64,000 nt of DNA from Salinicoccus sp. YB14-2 (GTDB lineage: Bacteria; Bacillota; Bacilli; Staphylococcales; Salinicoccaceae), in the NCBI RefSeq assembly GCF_001265075.1, contig NZ_LFKO01000002.1, forward strand, positions 360,719 to 424,718, given 5' to 3'. Each line of letters starts with the position of its first letter. Positions within the stretch are counted from its first letter, which is position 1. A program made the position numbers and the translations under genes. Shown piece after piece: positions 8,720-19,505 of this stretch. The notes under the pieces were generated by a model. It was not told the origin of the DNA and did no database searches. It was given only the letters and a program-made list of their open reading frames with translations.

Positions 8720-8929
8720 TCAGCCGGTCACATCTTCAAAATATGTTTTATAGTAACCGCCGACTTTTCCTGAATTGTCTTTTACAAAAATATATTCTTC
8801 AGTTTCATTTACAACTGTATATGTTTTGCCTTCAGTTAACATATCATTCACTTTATATTTCTTAGCATTGGTATGTTTTACCTGAACAGTTTTTAAATTA
8901 TTATTCTGCCATGTTTCATGTAGCATCAT
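8720..8929 (-). CDS. Small DUF6501-like protein
   Basis: 69 residues, soluble, beginning MMLHETWQNNN. The sequence KYKVNDMLTEGKTYTVVNET and the end FVKDNSGKVGGYYKTYFEDV suggest a small beta-barrel fold and recall the DUF6501 family, assigned from memory. It heads the operon with the MoxR ATPase and VWA genes (one base between its stop and the ATPase start), so a link to that system is possible. Either of the two adjacent ATG codons could be the start. Confidence 0.7.
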   Translation of the reverse strand: MMLHETWQNNNLKTVQVKHTNAKKYKVNDMLTEGKTYTVVNETEEYIFVKDNSGKVGGYYKTYFEDVTG

Positions 8930-8975
8930 TATCCAATCTCCATTCCTGATAAGTAAAGTAATTATATTTTAACAT

Positions 8976-9012
8976 AAAAAAGCAAGATACCAGAAAGAGT
9001 ATCTTGCTTTGA
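8976..9012 (-). terminator. Terminator of odhAB
   Basis: AAAGCAAGATAC and GTATCTTGCTTT form a 12-bp stem around an 8-nt loop, followed on the minus strand by TTTTTTA. It lies directly after odhB. Confidence 0.9.
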
Positions 9013-9020
9013 GTTTAAAC

Positions 9021-10304
9021 TTAACCTTCCAACAGTAGATCTTCAGGGTTTTCAATCAGTTCCTTAATCGTTTTAAGGAAGTTCACTGATTCTTTACCAT
9101 CTATCACTCTGTGGTCATAGCTTAATGCAATGTACATCATCGGACGTACTTCAATTGAACCATCAGGCATTGCAACAGGACGCTTTTGGATTGTATGCAT
9201 GCCGAGGATTCCTGCCTGAGTACCATTCATGATAGGTGTGGATAATAAGGATCCAAATACGCCGCCGTTTGTTATTGTGAATGATCCTCCGGTCATCTCA
9301 TCGAGTGAAAGCTTTTTCTCAATTGCCTTATTTGCAAGACCGGCAATATCAGCTTCAATCTCAGCAAATGTTTTACGGTCACAGTTTCTCACAACCGGTA
9401 CAACAAGTCCTTCATCAGTGGATACAGCGACTCCAACATCATAGAACTGTTTATAGATCATTTCATCGCCGTCAATCTCAGCATTAACAGCCGGATATTG
9501 TCTGAGTGCAGCGACTGATGCCTTAGTAAAGAATGACATGAAACCAAGACGTGTACCATCATGCTTTTCCTGGAATGATTCTTTTTTACGTTTTCTGAGT
9601 TCCATTACGTTTGTCATGTCCACTTCATTGAAAGTTGTCAGCATTGCCGTATTCTGTTTAACCTCATGTAAGCGTTTGGCAATCGTTTGACGACGTCTGG
9701 ACATTTTTTCTCTGATTACCGGTTTTTCAGGCTCTGTGTTCGAAGATTTTTGTTGTGGCTTCTCTTCGGATTTCTTACTGCTTGATTTTTGGTTTGCCTG
9801 AGAAGCTTCGTGGTTTTCTACATCCTGAGAGCGGACATGCCCCCTCGGATCTCCGGCATTGATTTCATTAAGTGAAAGACCCTTTTCTCTTGCCAGTTTT
9901 CTGGCAGCAGGAGAAGCGATGATACGGTCTGAACCTTCCTCTGTATCGTCAGAGCCATCAGTTTCTTTTGACTCTTCTTTAGAATCAGATTTTTGTTGAT
10001 CTTCTTTGGAAGACTCTTTTTTATCTTCTTTCTTGTCTGCTTCCTTATCATCTGAAGATGATGCTTCACCATTTGCATCTACAACTGCAACCACTTGTCC
10101 AACTTCGACAGTGTCACCTTCTTCAGCTTTTAATTCTGTAATTACACCAGCTTCTTCACTGATAACTTCAACGTTGACTTTATCAGTTTCAAGTTCCAGT
10201 ATATTTTCACCCTGCTCGACAGAGTCTCCTACACTTTTCAACCATGACGCAATTGTTCCTTCAGAAATCGATTCAGCTAATTCTGGTATTTTTACTTCAG
10301 CCAT
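9021..10304 (-). CDS. odhB: 2-oxoglutarate dehydrogenase E2, dihydrolipoyl succinyltransferase
   Basis: 427 residues; transfers the succinyl group to CoA within the 2-oxoglutarate dehydrogenase complex of the TCA cycle. Order of parts: lipoyl domain with the lipoylated Lys in [10 protein letters not shown] (about residue 42), a long Glu/Lys/Ser linker (80-125), an E1/E3-binding domain [13 protein letters not shown] near 130, a second charged linker, and the catalytic domain ending with SYDHRVIDG (His/Asp active site, near 400). Its ATG overlaps the odhA stop by one base (TAATG), so the two subunits are coupled. Confidence 0.97.
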   Translation of the reverse strand: MAEVKIPELAESISEGTIASWLKSVGDSVEQGENILELETDKVNVEVISEEAGVITELKAEEGDTVEVGQVVAVVDANGEASSSDDKEADKKEDKKESSKEDQQKSDSKEESKETDGSDDTEEGSDRIIASPAARKLAREKGLSLNEINAGDPRGHVRSQDVENHEASQANQKSSSKKSEEKPQQKSSNTEPEKPVIREKMSRRRQTIAKRLHEVKQNTAMLTTFNEVDMTNVMELRKRKKESFQEKHDGTRLGFMSFFTKASVAALRQYPAVNAEIDGDEMIYKQFYDVGVAVSTDEGLVVPVVRNCDRKTFAEIEADIAGLANKAIEKKLSLDEMTGGSFTITNGGVFGSLLSTPIMNGTQAGILGMHTIQKRPVAMPDGSIEVRPMMYIALSYDHRVIDGKESVNFLKTIKELIENPEDLLLEG

Positions 10305-13090
10305 TATTCATCCTCCTGCACTTTCATTGCATTTTCTATAATATTTTGTTGTATCTTTTTGTACGTTTCCCCGTCACCTTCAGCTGGTGAGGATGAAACC
10401 GGACGGCCAATATACGACCTTTTTACATTTGGTGGTAGAATATCAAGGATTTTTGGTAGCACAGAGCTGTACGCACCCATGTTTTTCGGTTCTTCCTGTA
10501 CGAATCTTACTTCGTCAAGATTCTCAATGCTGTCAAGAACTTCTTTTATTTCTTCACTTGGGAACGGATAGAGTTGTTCGACCCTGATGAGAACGACTTC
10601 TTCAGGATTATTGTCCTTTTGATGATTCAAAAGATCTACAGCCATCTTACCATGTGCCAGGAGCACTTTTTTAACCTTGGACTTATCATGTTTTTCGACA
10701 ATTATTTCTCTGAAATGATTGCCTATGAATTTATCTACAGGATTGCTCACAAGTTGATTTCTGAGTAGGCTTTTTGGTGACATGACTACCAGAGGTCTCA
10801 TCTTATCAGTGTTAAGATATTTTGCCTGTCTTCTCAATAAATAGAAATAGTTTGCTGTACTTGTCAGATTGACTACTGTCATATTCTGATTTGCTCCTAA
10901 ATGCAGGAACCTTTCGAGTCTCGCACTTGAATGCTCAGGTCCGGAGCCTTCCTGACCGTGAGGCAGGAACAGTGTAAATCCACTTGTTTCTCCCCATTTA
11001 GCATTACCTGACGACATGAAGTTATCAAAATAAACCTGTGCCATGTTGGCAAAATCACCGTACTGTGCTTCCCAGATAACAAGGGAATCTTTATTTTCAA
11101 CATTATATCCATAATCGAAACCAACGACTGCTGCTTCAGATAAAGGAGAGTTATGAATATCAAATGTTGCTTTTACATCTGGTACATGGTGCAGTGGAAT
11201 GTATTCTTTACCATTCTCTGAGTCGTGAAGCACCGCATGTCTGTGGGCAAATGTACCTCTTTGGGAATCCTGTCCGGTCAATCTGATCGGTGTACCATCC
11301 TGGTTGATAGTGGCAAATGCGAGAGCTTCTGCATGTGCCCAGTCCACCAGCGCCGCATCATCTTCAAAAGGCAGTTTGCGGCGGTCTAAGACCTGCTTTA
11401 ACTTCTTGAAGACCGTGAAGTCTTCCGGATACTCGAATAATGCATCATTGATTTCTTTTAATCTTTCACGGGTGATTTCAGGTTCCGGCTTATTCTCAAG
11501 ACCTTCCTGAATCGATTCAGGCACTTCGATTTCAGATTTGACGACAGTATCACTCTTATCAATTTTATCATGAGCAGCACGCATTTCCTTTTGTGCATCT
11601 TCTATGATATTTGCTTTTTCTTCTTCTGAAATGATTTTCTCTTCGACCAGCTGACTGCCGTATATATGCTCAATTGTATCGTGTGCTTTCACTTCTTTAT
11701 AGAGCATCGGATTCGTCGTGCTTGGTTCGTCCATTTCATTATGCCCGTAACGGCGGTATCCTATTAAATTGATGACCGCATCCTTATTGAATGTCTGGCG
11801 GTATTTCAGAGCGAGTTCAATCGTTCTCAATACATGTTCAGGTTTGTCAGCGTTCACATGGAATACCGGCAGATTGAAACTTAGCGCAGCATCTGATGCA
11901 TGGTCAGTTGAACGGGCATCGAATTCTTCAGTCGTAAAACCGACTCTGTTATTGGCAACTATATGAATAGAGCCGCCTGTTGTGTAGCCGTCCAATTTTC
12001 CAAGGTTCAGAGATTCAAAGACAACACCTTGTGCAGGAAATGCAGCATCGCCGTGGACTAAAACAGCCAGGGAACGGTTGAAATCCAGGTTTGGCAGACC
12101 AGTATGGTCAGTATCTTCCTGCTCTGCTCTTGTTTTCCCTTGAACTACCGGACTCACAACCTCAAGGTGACTCGGGTTGTTTGCCAGCGTAATCTGCTGA
12201 TCAATTCCATTGTCATTTCTCAATTTTGATCCGCCGAGGTGATATTTAACATCTCCGACCCATCCGGATGTCAGTGATAATGAGTTATCTTCCGGCAGAA
12301 ACTTCATCGGGTCAGTGTGCATGAATTCACTGAGCATCATCTCATATGGTTTTTCTAAAACATGAGTCAGAACATTCAGACGTCCTCTGTGCGCCATGCC
12401 GATTTGAAGATTCGGAATATTTTCCTTAGCCATCAGCTTCAATAAATGTTCGAGCATTGGCACCATGGTATCCAAACCTTCAATGGAGAAACGCTTTGCA
12501 CCGACAAAGTTTTTATGAAGGTATTTCTCGAATCCTTCAACTTTCGACAGTACTTGAAACAGTTCGATCTTTTCATCTGATTTCAGATTGACTTCATCTT
12601 GATTTTCAATTGTTTCTTTTAGCCACTGTCTTTCTTTTGAATCATTGATATGCATGAACTGGTAGGCAATAGGGCCGGTATAAACTTCATACAAGTGATT
12701 GAAAGCCTCACTCGCATTGTCATATAACGAGCCCAGGTGGGGACTGACCAGTGAAGCAGGTACATTTTTCAATAATTCATCTGAAATACCGTGTTCTTTA
12801 AAGTCTAAAGAAGGTTTATTTTTAATCTCCGGTTCATATACAGGATAAATATCGGCTTCCAAATGACCGAACAGTCGAATTTCGTCCAAAAGACGTAACA
12901 TACCCTTTACATTTTGTTTCGCATCCTGACTTAAACTACCATCTTGCGATGTTCCTAGACTTTCAAACAATGTACGCATTTCATCGCTGACATTGTTTGG
13001 GTTTTCTAAATAAGAATCATGAATATCAAGGATTAAACCAAGATTCATTCCGAATCTCATTGGAGCCTCTTCATAGGCTTTCCCTTCCAT
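10304..13090 (-). CDS. odhA: 2-oxoglutarate dehydrogenase E1 component
   Basis: 928 residues, a full-length thiamine-diphosphate-dependent E1 that decarboxylates 2-oxoglutarate. Recognisable parts include [10 protein letters not shown] near residue 230, [11 protein letters not shown] near 350, [10 protein letters not shown] near 450 and the C-terminal transketolase-like half with GQDSQRGTF and [17 protein letters not shown]. The ATG at 13090 follows AGAGGTG. It is transcribed with odhB and lies just downstream of arlRS. No clear canonical promoter was found in the 88-bp gap before it. Confidence 0.97.
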   Translation of the reverse strand: MEGKAYEEAPMRFGMNLGLILDIHDSYLENPNNVSDEMRTLFESLGTSQDGSLSQDAKQNVKGMLRLLDEIRLFGHLEADIYPVYEPEIKNKPSLDFKEHGISDELLKNVPASLVSPHLGSLYDNASEAFNHLYEVYTGPIAYQFMHINDSKERQWLKETIENQDEVNLKSDEKIELFQVLSKVEGFEKYLHKNFVGAKRFSIEGLDTMVPMLEHLLKLMAKENIPNLQIGMAHRGRLNVLTHVLEKPYEMMLSEFMHTDPMKFLPEDNSLSLTSGWVGDVKYHLGGSKLRNDNGIDQQITLANNPSHLEVVSPVVQGKTRAEQEDTDHTGLPNLDFNRSLAVLVHGDAAFPAQGVVFESLNLGKLDGYTTGGSIHIVANNRVGFTTEEFDARSTDHASDAALSFNLPVFHVNADKPEHVLRTIELALKYRQTFNKDAVINLIGYRRYGHNEMDEPSTTNPMLYKEVKAHDTIEHIYGSQLVEEKIISEEEKANIIEDAQKEMRAAHDKIDKSDTVVKSEIEVPESIQEGLENKPEPEITRERLKEINDALFEYPEDFTVFKKLKQVLDRRKLPFEDDAALVDWAHAEALAFATINQDGTPIRLTGQDSQRGTFAHRHAVLHDSENGKEYIPLHHVPDVKATFDIHNSPLSEAAVVGFDYGYNVENKDSLVIWEAQYGDFANMAQVYFDNFMSSGNAKWGETSGFTLFLPHGQEGSGPEHSSARLERFLHLGANQNMTVVNLTSTANYFYLLRRQAKYLNTDKMRPLVVMSPKSLLRNQLVSNPVDKFIGNHFREIIVEKHDKSKVKKVLLAHGKMAVDLLNHQKDNNPEEVVLIRVEQLYPFPSEEIKEVLDSIENLDEVRFVQEEPKNMGAYSSVLPKILDILPPNVKRSYIGRPVSSSPAEGDGETYKKIQQNIIENAMKVQEDE

Positions 13091-13178
13091 CTTTGCAGCA
13101 CCTCTTTAGTTTTATATGTTTTATATATTATACATTCCCATTTTAGCACTACTTAATGCTATTTTAAAGGTGTCAACT

Positions 13179-14552
13179 TTAGGAATTACCTTCATTTAAA
13201 GGGAATCTGATAATAACTTTTGTAAAATTTCCTTCCTCACTTTCAAACCATACCCTGCCCTTATAATTTTCAATCAGTTTTTTCCCGATCGATAAACCGA
13301 GGCCATTCCCCCCCTGTTGTCTGCTTCGTGACTTGTCTACTCTGTAAAATCTGTTAAAGACATTTTCGAGGTCTTCTTCAGGTATGCCGATACCATGATC
13401 CATAATTATAATATCAAAATATTCAATATACTTCTTAGTCTTAGTGATGATGTATTTATATTCTGTGTCATATTTTACAGCATTATCTAAGAAAATAAGT
13501 AATAGCTGCTCTAAATGATGATTGTTAATTTGAAACGGTATCGACTCATTTGAATGTTCGACAGCAAAATGATAATCAGGATGTATCTTCCTCATGCTGT
13601 CCACCCGTGAGTTGATTTCATCAATGATGTTTACAGTTTCAATATCTTCCAGCTGTCTCGGGTTATTTTTGGTCAACAGTAATAACTCTTCTACCAGCTT
13701 ATTGATGCGATGCAATTCATCTATTGATATATTCAGAGACTCTTCCAGAATTTTGGGGTCATTTTTCCCCCACCTGTTAATGAGCTTCAAATGACCCTGG
13801 ATAATTTGTAATGGTGTCCTGAGTTCGTGGGAAGCATCTTCGACAAATTGTTTCTGCTGATTGAATGATTCTTCCAGAGAATCCATCATATTATTGAACG
13901 AAGTGACCATATAATCGGTTTCTTCGGTATCGGTGGATAGTGAAAGACGTTCAGAAACGCCTTCCCCCTCTATTCTTTTTAACTGGTTTGCAATACTTCT
14001 GATGGGTTTAACCATCTGAGTGGAGAAGAAATAACTCACTATTGAAGTGAATAATATTGAAAGAAAACCGATAATCAAAGCGATGAGCACCATCGTTCGA
14101 ATAATCAGATAATAATTGTCGAGCGGGTGAATTACGGTTAAGTATCCGTTCCAGTACATCGTGTCAATATTTGACCGGCCGACCAGGAAATTTCCATCAT
14201 CGGTTTCAAGGGACGTAATCACTTTATCACTGACAGGTATAAAATCTATCGGCAGATCATTCAATTGATTTGTCGGTTCTGAAGTAACTATATTTCCACT
14301 GCGTGTATATAGGATCATTGTCTGTTCATCATAAAGACTTGTAAAAATATCATTTCTTGAAATCGTGTTGATCGGCTGTGTCTCGTATATGTGCTGAAGC
14401 TCTTCAAGACTTCTATCCAGTGCCCTCTCTTCCAGATCTTTTAAATAAAGACTTGTAAAGTATATTAGAAGAGTACTGAATATCAGATAGGTAAATGAAA
14501 TTATCAACGTGGATAATCTCAGCCACTTATACTTTAAGGAGTTTTTGTTCAT
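13179..14552 (-). CDS. arlS: Sensor histidine kinase ArlS
   Basis: 457 residues, membrane-bound. Two hydrophobic segments (about 13-35 and 150-175) bracket an extracellular sensor domain; then HAMP, the H-box SHELRTPLQ with the phosphorylated His near 240, the N-box FLDNAVKYD, and the ATP lid [12 protein letters not shown] and [12 protein letters not shown]. With ArlR it controls autolysis, adhesion and virulence genes in S. aureus. The start overlaps the arlR stop (ATGA). Confidence 0.95.
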   Translation of the reverse strand: MNKNSLKYKWLRLSTLIISFTYLIFSTLLIYFTSLYLKDLEERALDRSLEELQHIYETQPINTISRNDIFTSLYDEQTMILYTRSGNIVTSEPTNQLNDLPIDFIPVSDKVITSLETDDGNFLVGRSNIDTMYWNGYLTVIHPLDNYYLIIRTMVLIALIIGFLSILFTSIVSYFFSTQMVKPIRSIANQLKRIEGEGVSERLSLSTDTEETDYMVTSFNNMMDSLEESFNQQKQFVEDASHELRTPLQIIQGHLKLINRWGKNDPKILEESLNISIDELHRINKLVEELLLLTKNNPRQLEDIETVNIIDEINSRVDSMRKIHPDYHFAVEHSNESIPFQINNHHLEQLLLIFLDNAVKYDTEYKYIITKTKKYIEYFDIIIMDHGIGIPEEDLENVFNRFYRVDKSRSRQQGGNGLGLSIGKKLIENYKGRVWFESEEGNFTKVIIRFPLNEGNS

Positions 14553-15226
14553 GTTCTTATCACGTACCCTACGCCCCGGACAGTTTCAATCACTTTGTGT
14601 TTGTTGTAAGGTTTGAGTTTGTTCCGTAAATACCTTATATATACATCTACTACATTGGTTTCTACTTCACTGTCATAGCCCCAGACGTGCTCCAATATCT
14701 GTTCACGCCTCAGAACAATACCCACATTTTTCATGAGCAGATAAAGCAGCTCATACTCAGTCTTGGTCAGTTCCAATTCACTATCATCAATCGTTACTTT
14801 GTAAGCTGAAATATCCACTGAAATGCCGTGAAGTGAAAGTATTTTATTATTATTTGTTTCAGGATCATCCGTTCTTCTCAACATCACACGGATTCTCGCC
14901 AGAAGCTCTTCAATTTCGAATGGTTTTACTATGTAGTCGTCTGCACCATAGTCCAATCCAACTACTTTGTCATACGTTTCACCTTTGGCGGTAATCATGA
15001 TAATCGGCGTATTTTTTGATTTCCGGATTCTCCGGCACACTTCAAGGCCATTTAAAGCAGGCAGCATTAAATCCAGAAGGATGCAGTCATAATGATAGTT
15101 TAACGCTTTGTCGAGACCGTCTTCACCATCCCCACTCAATGTCACCGAGTACCCTTCATGGGTCAGCTCAAGTTCTATAAACCGCGCTAAATTAAGCTCA
15201 TCCTCTATAACCAGTACATGCTTCAC
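14549..15226 (-). CDS. arlR: Response regulator ArlR
   Basis: OmpR/PhoB-type regulator, 225 residues from the preferred start. The receiver domain has the acidic pair in VIEDE, the phospho-acceptor Asp in CILLDLMLP (about 51) and the Lys in IVKPFE; the winged helix ends with [19 protein letters not shown] and [12 protein letters not shown], close to S. aureus ArlR. I choose the GTG at 15226, because AAAGGA is then about 10 bases upstream and the protein opens [10 protein letters not shown] like its relatives; a GTG three codons earlier is too close to the ribosome site. Confidence 0.95.
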   Translation of the reverse strand: MKHVLVIEDELNLARFIELELTHEGYSVTLSGDGEDGLDKALNYHYDCILLDLMLPALNGLEVCRRIRKSKNTPIIMITAKGETYDKVVGLDYGADDYIVKPFEIEELLARIRVMLRRTDDPETNNNKILSLHGISVDISAYKVTIDDSELELTKTEYELLYLLMKNVGIVLRREQILEHVWGYDSEVETNVVDVYIRYLRNKLKPYNKHKVIETVRGVGYVIRT

Positions 15227-15247
15227 TTCATTCACTTCCTTTGTGCT

Positions 15248-15256
15248 ATCATACCA
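15248..15256 (-). promoter_or_regulatory. Possible extended -10 promoter of arlRS
   Basis: Minus strand TGGTATGAT (15256-15248) is an extended -10 element. The -35 region is only T-rich. It lies about 22 bases before the arlR start. Confidence 0.4.
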
Positions 15257-15302
15257 CTTTTTATTTATATGAAAAATAAAATCACATATTATGAATAATG
15301 TG

Positions 15303-15923
15303 TCAGCTGGCCGTAAAATCAGGCATGTCCAGCATATAACTCTGCTGTTTTATCATTAAATTTATCTTTATATCGGACCACTCATCATCAATGATTGAAT
15401 AGACGATTAAATTACGCGGAATACCGTGAAGTTTGCGTTCCTTTCTCAATACGCCCTCTTTAGTAAACCCGAGTCTCTCGACTGCCCGGTGACTTCTTAC
15501 ATTTCTCTCATCCACTCTGATCTGCACTCTCATCATTTTCAAAGTTTCAAAGCAGAACTCCAGAAGAAGGAATTTACTGTCCGAGTTAACAAAGGAACGC
15601 TGTGCTTTTGTACCGAACCATGTAGCGCCTATTTCACAGCTCTGACGTTCATAGTCAATATACTGTATCCTTGTGCTGCCGACCACTTCTCCCGTACTTT
15701 TCAATATAACTGCAAAAGGTATGGTTTCTAATTGATTTCTAAGTTCTATGGCACTTTGTATCCATTCATTCATCAGCGTCAGCGTAGTTGCCTGGAACAA
15801 CATGTATGACCAAATGTTCTCATGATTGATGTCCTGAAGTTCTTTTGCATGGCTCAACTGAAGCGGGACGAGCCTGATTCTTTCATTTTCCAGTGTTATG
15901 GATTCATATAGATTTACTGCCAT
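15303..15923 (-). CDS. GNAT family N-acetyltransferase (RimJ/RimL-like)
   Basis: 206 residues. The fold is shown by the N-terminal [19 protein letters not shown], the [13 protein letters not shown] strand, and the C-terminal [21 protein letters not shown], typical of Rim-type acetyltransferases that act on protein N termini or small amines. The Q/RxxGxG/A acetyl-CoA loop is degenerate ([11 protein letters not shown]). The substrate is unknown. The gene lies between arlR and the murG operon, as a GNAT gene does in S. aureus. Confidence 0.85.
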   Translation of the reverse strand: MAVNLYESITLENERIRLVPLQLSHAKELQDINHENIWSYMLFQATTLTLMNEWIQSAIELRNQLETIPFAVILKSTGEVVGSTRIQYIDYERQSCEIGATWFGTKAQRSFVNSDSKFLLLEFCFETLKMMRVQIRVDERNVRSHRAVERLGFTKEGVLRKERKLHGIPRNLIVYSIIDDEWSDIKINLMIKQQSYMLDMPDFTAS

Positions 15924-15975
15924 TTGAAATCACCTTCTTTACAATTATATAATGCAGATTAATTATAATTGCGCG

Positions 15976-16014
15976 AATAAAAAATGGCAATGCAAAAGTA
16001 TTTGCACTGCCATT
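15976..16014 (-). terminator. Terminator of murG-PAP2 operon
   Basis: In the minus-strand RNA AATGGCAGTGCAAA pairs with TTTGCATTGCCATT (one G-U pair) around a TACT loop, followed by TTTTTATT. It lies directly after the PAP2 gene. Confidence 0.88.
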
Positions 16015-16017
16015 CCA

Positions 16018-16641
16018 TCAAACATATTGACTTTTCTTAAATTTGTTGTGAAGCAGATAGCTGGTACCGATTACTACTGATGTACCGATTGTAATGCCAG
16101 CAATGATATCCGTAGGATAATGGACACCAAGATATACTCTGGATGACGAAATCATTAAAATGAAAAATGCACATAAAGCATACAGAATACTCTTGTTATT
16201 CAAAGAGGTTTTATTAATGATCGCCATCAGAGAACCGAAGAAAATCGTTGAACCTGTGGCGTGACCGCTTGGAAAACTGAAGCCCGAGATGTCTATCAAT
16301 CTTAATAAAGAAGGTCTTTCCCTGTCGAAAGCATTTTTCATCACAGGAATCATAACACTGCTTGCCATCATTGAAATAATTAAAAACAGTGTATGAAATT
16401 TAAGTTTATAAAGCATCAGTATTGCAATCATGATAATAGAAAGGATCACCATGGAAAGCACTTCTCCTATTTGAGTGAAGCCGAGCATGAAGGCTGTCGT
16501 GATGAAACTTTCAGAAGCATAGATGAATTCATATACTTCCCTGTCAATCCACTGACCCAGTCTGGATTCATGGAAAACAGCAATGACACCGAAAATTAAT
16601 GTAAAGACCAGGAACAATGATAATTTTTTTATACGGCTCAC
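16018..16641 (-). CDS. PAP2 family lipid phosphatase
   Basis: 207-residue membrane phosphatase with about six membrane segments. All three catalytic motifs are seen: KNAFDRERP (C1), PSGHATGS (C2, with the His) and SRVYLGVHYPTD (C3, nucleophile His and Asp). Family members dephosphorylate undecaprenyl pyrophosphate, phosphatidylglycerophosphate or similar lipids. The GTG start overlaps the murG stop by one base (TAGTG) behind GGAGGA, so it is translated with MurG; recycling of the undecaprenyl carrier is a reasonable inference. Confidence 0.9.
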   Translation of the reverse strand: MSRIKKLSLFLVFTLIFGVIAVFHESRLGQWIDREVYEFIYASESFITTAFMLGFTQIGEVLSMVILSIIMIAILMLYKLKFHTLFLIISMMASSVMIPVMKNAFDRERPSLLRLIDISGFSFPSGHATGSTIFFGSLMAIINKTSLNNKSILYALCAFFILMISSSRVYLGVHYPTDIIAGITIGTSVVIGTSYLLHNKFKKSQYV

Positions 16642-17720
16642 TAAACTTCCTCCTCATTTAGCAGCTTGGATACCAGTGTATCGGGTTTAAACCCGCCAGT
16701 GTAGTTCTTCATATTCATAATGATATCATGGCGGGAATCATTAATATCAATAACAGCAGTATTGAAATTCTGAAGTGTCAAATTCTCTTCCTGAATGACT
16801 TTTGCATAGCCTTGTTCTAAAAAGTACTGGGCATTCTCCAACTGATCTCCCCTGCTTTGAGTCAGTGGTAATGGTATAAGTATCATCGGTTTTTTATTTA
16901 AAAGCAATTCATAAATTGCATTTGCTCCACTGCGGCCGATAACGATATCTGAAATATTTATAAAATGAGCGAGCTCATCTCTGACAAATTCAAATTGAAT
17001 ATAATCCTTATGATGTGTCAGGCTTTCATCGATATTATCCTTGCCGCAAAGATGAATGACTTGAAACTTCTGTGTCAGTGTATCAATGTTTTCTCTGACA
17101 AACTCATTTATAGATTTTGATCCCAATGACCCGCCCATAAACATTATAATCGGTTTTTCTGCATTGAAACCGGATAATTCATAACCTTTTTTGCGGTTAC
17201 CGCTCATCAATTCTTCCCTGATGACCGGTCCTAAGTACTCAGTTTTCTCTTTAGGAAGATAATCCATTGTCTTTTTGAATGTAACATAACATTTGGTGGC
17301 AAATTTTGTTGATATTTTATTTGCCAGCCCGGGTGTCAAGTCGGATTCATGAATATATACAGGAATCTTCAAAGTTTTCGCAGCGAGTACAACTGGAACA
17401 CTGACAAATCCGCCCTTTGAAAATACTAACTCAGGTTTTTCCTTTTTTAATATTTTTCGGGCATCGAATATGCCTTTTGTTACTTTGAATATATCTTTCA
17501 AATTTTCAAATGAAATATATCTTCTGAGTTTACCGCTGGAAATATTACGATATCGTATTGAGGTTGAGCTTATAATTTCTTTTTCAATTCCATTTTTTGA
17601 ACCGATGTAGACAGGTTCTACATTGTTATTTTGAAAACTGGGAATAAGTAATTTATTCAGCATGACGTGACCCACTGTCCCGCCGCCGGTTAAAATAACC
17701 TTTCTCTTTGAAGATTTCAT
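16641..17720 (-). CDS. murG: UDP-GlcNAc:lipid I GlcNAc transferase MurG
   Basis: 359 residues; adds GlcNAc to lipid I to make lipid II at the inner face of the membrane. The nucleotide loop TGGGTVGHVMLNK opens the protein, FSKGGFVSVPVVLAA follows near residue 100, and the C-terminal donor site has FMGGSLGSKSIN and GRSGANAIYELLLNKKPMILIPLP. The start is the ATG at 17720, preceded by GGAGGTT; an in-frame ATG four codons upstream is part of that ribosome site. First gene of a two-gene operon with PAP2. Confidence 0.96.
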   Translation of the reverse strand: MKSSKRKVILTGGGTVGHVMLNKLLIPSFQNNNVEPVYIGSKNGIEKEIISSTSIRYRNISSGKLRRYISFENLKDIFKVTKGIFDARKILKKEKPELVFSKGGFVSVPVVLAAKTLKIPVYIHESDLTPGLANKISTKFATKCYVTFKKTMDYLPKEKTEYLGPVIREELMSGNRKKGYELSGFNAEKPIIMFMGGSLGSKSINEFVRENIDTLTQKFQVIHLCGKDNIDESLTHHKDYIQFEFVRDELAHFINISDIVIGRSGANAIYELLLNKKPMILIPLPLTQSRGDQLENAQYFLEQGYAKVIQEENLTLQNFNTAVIDINDSRHDIIMNMKNYTGGFKPDTLVSKLLNEEEV

Positions 17721-17776
17721 AGTAACCTCCATTTTCTCTTTATGATATTATTTTAAATCATTTGGTGTATTGGCAC

Positions 17777-17812
17777 AATAAAAGTCGCACAAAATGTTTT
17801 GTGCGACTTAAA
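17777..17812 (-). terminator. Terminator of ctpA
   Basis: AAGTCGCACAAAA and TTTTGTGCGACTT form a 13-bp stem just after the ctpA stop codon, followed by TTTATT on the minus strand. Confidence 0.9.
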
Positions 17813-17816
17813 ATTA

Positions 17817-19379
17817 CTATTCTTCTGTTTCTTCACCTTCATTTTGAAGTTCTTCTATTGTTTTAATTTCAATATTCTGCGCATTTTCCTGAGCAATGTT
17901 TTCTACTTCTTCCTCACTGTGTTCACCATTGATGTAATCCACCAGATATTCAAGTTGGGCATCATTTTCATTGATGAACTCTCTGAGTTCAGACATTAGT
18001 TTGACTGATGTATCTCCTGTCACGTTACCGTCTGCTTCGATATCATTATCTTCCTGGAAGCTGATGACCGCATCAGACAGCTCTTCATCAAAAGTTTCAT
18101 TAATCGTACCGACATCATAGCCAAGCGTATCAAGTGCAACTTTTATGGAAGTAATCGTCTCGCTTTCCTGTCCTTCAGTATAAACATCATCTTCATTAAT
18201 GATTTCCACTCTGTAATAATCGGGATTGACCAGTTCTATATCAGGTGTAATACCTTCTTCGTGGACCCATGTCCCTTCCGGTGTCAACCACTTGGTATTC
18301 GTATACTTCAACATGGAATTATCATTGAAGTTTTGTGTCTGCTGGACGACACCCTTACCGAATGATTGGGTGCCGGCAATGACAATATCATCGAAATGAT
18401 CATTGAGCGCACCTGTAAATACTTCAGAAGCACTTGCCGAGCCTTCATTTATCAATATATATACGTTCATATCTTCTGTATTGTCATTACGTCGATTTTC
18501 GGTTTCCAGCTCAACCCTCTCACCGTTGCTGTCTTCCAGCATGAGAGCAACCTCATTTTTAGAAACAAACTGATTGATTAATGATACTGCTTCAGACAGC
18601 AGACCCCCCGGATTGTACCTGAAATCGACAATGATATCTTCGACTCCATCTTCCGATGCCTGATTGATACTTTCTTCAAATTCTTCAGTTGTTCCTTCCT
18701 GGAATCTGTTTATGCTGATATGACCGACATTATCAACTTCTTCATAAGTAACACTCTCAATATGAATAGTACCTCTTGTCACTGTTATGTCTATCGGTTC
18801 GCCCTCACCGCGAACGATTGATAATACAACATCGGTACCCTTTTCTCCACGAATCAGCTGAACAGCTTCAGTTGTTGTCATGCCTTCTATGTTCTCATCA
18901 TCAACTGCAATAATCTGATCGCCCGGTTCGATTCCTGCAGCTTCTGCAGGTGAGCCTCTCATAGGTGAAGTCACTACAATACGGTTGCCTTCCTGCATCA
19001 CTTCTGCACCGATGCCCTCAAAATCACCGGTGACAGTTTCCTGGAATGCTTCAGTGTCATCAACATTCATATATTCACTGTATGGATCATCCAAACCCTG
19101 TACCATACCTTCTATAGCGGATTCAATCAATTCCTCATCATCGACTTCATCATAAAAGTCTGTTGAAATGGTATCGTACACATTATATAACTTAGAGAAT
19201 TCACTTCTCGTATCAGTGCCGACATTGACGGCCTTTTCAGAACCCGCCTCCAGGCTTAATGCTGTAATTACGCTGGAAAGTATTACAGCAGCCAATATGG
19301 TTATAATCAGCCAAAAGGGATTAATACTGATTCTTTTGGATTTATGGCTTGTTTCATTATTATTTTTATTATCTTCCAA
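17817..19379 (-). CDS. ctpA: C-terminal processing peptidase, S41 family
   Basis: About 520 residues. An N-terminal membrane anchor (about 23-45) is followed by the S41 N-domain, a PDZ domain (SPAEAAGIEPGDQI near 150), the protease core with catalytic Ser in NEGSASASE and Lys in SFGKGVVQQT, and a peptidoglycan-binding-like domain near residue 400-465. An acidic tail rich in Glu ends the protein. It would act outside the membrane on envelope proteins. I prefer the TTG at 19379 because AGGTG is 8 bases upstream; the GTG at 19388 is too near that site. Confidence 0.93.
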   Translation of the reverse strand: MEDNKNNNETSHKSKRISINPFWLIITILAAVILSSVITALSLEAGSEKAVNVGTDTRSEFSKLYNVYDTISTDFYDEVDDEELIESAIEGMVQGLDDPYSEYMNVDDTEAFQETVTGDFEGIGAEVMQEGNRIVVTSPMRGSPAEAAGIEPGDQIIAVDDENIEGMTTTEAVQLIRGEKGTDVVLSIVRGEGEPIDITVTRGTIHIESVTYEEVDNVGHISINRFQEGTTEEFEESINQASEDGVEDIIVDFRYNPGGLLSEAVSLINQFVSKNEVALMLEDSNGERVELETENRRNDNTEDMNVYILINEGSASASEVFTGALNDHFDDIVIAGTQSFGKGVVQQTQNFNDNSMLKYTNTKWLTPEGTWVHEEGITPDIELVNPDYYRVEIINEDDVYTEGQESETITSIKVALDTLGYDVGTINETFDEELSDAVISFQEDNDIEADGNVTGDTSVKLMSELREFINENDAQLEYLVDYINGEHSEEEVENIAQENAQNIEIKTIEELQNEGEETEE

Positions 19380-19447
19380 ATTACACACACCTAACTTCTA
19401 AGAGCATAATATCTTATAGTTTATCAGTTAGTTGACAATATTAAAAG

Positions 19448-19480
19448 AAAAAGAACAGTGGATTTTCCACTGTTCTTTAA
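19448..19480 (-). terminator. Terminator of the deoD operon
   Basis: AAAGAACAGTGG and CCACTGTTCTTT form a 12-bp stem around ATTTT; on the minus strand it is followed by TTTTTCTTTT. Confidence 0.9.
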
Positions 19481-19505
19481 GAAAATATAAATTATTGAAA
19501 AATTA

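Noticed and set aside
13091-13178. TTGACA (13176-13171, minus) as the odhA promoter
   Set aside because: The nearest good -10 (TAAAAT) is about 25 bp away and the 17-bp position reads AGTAGT; a lone TATAAT nearer odhA has no -35. No promoter could be assigned.
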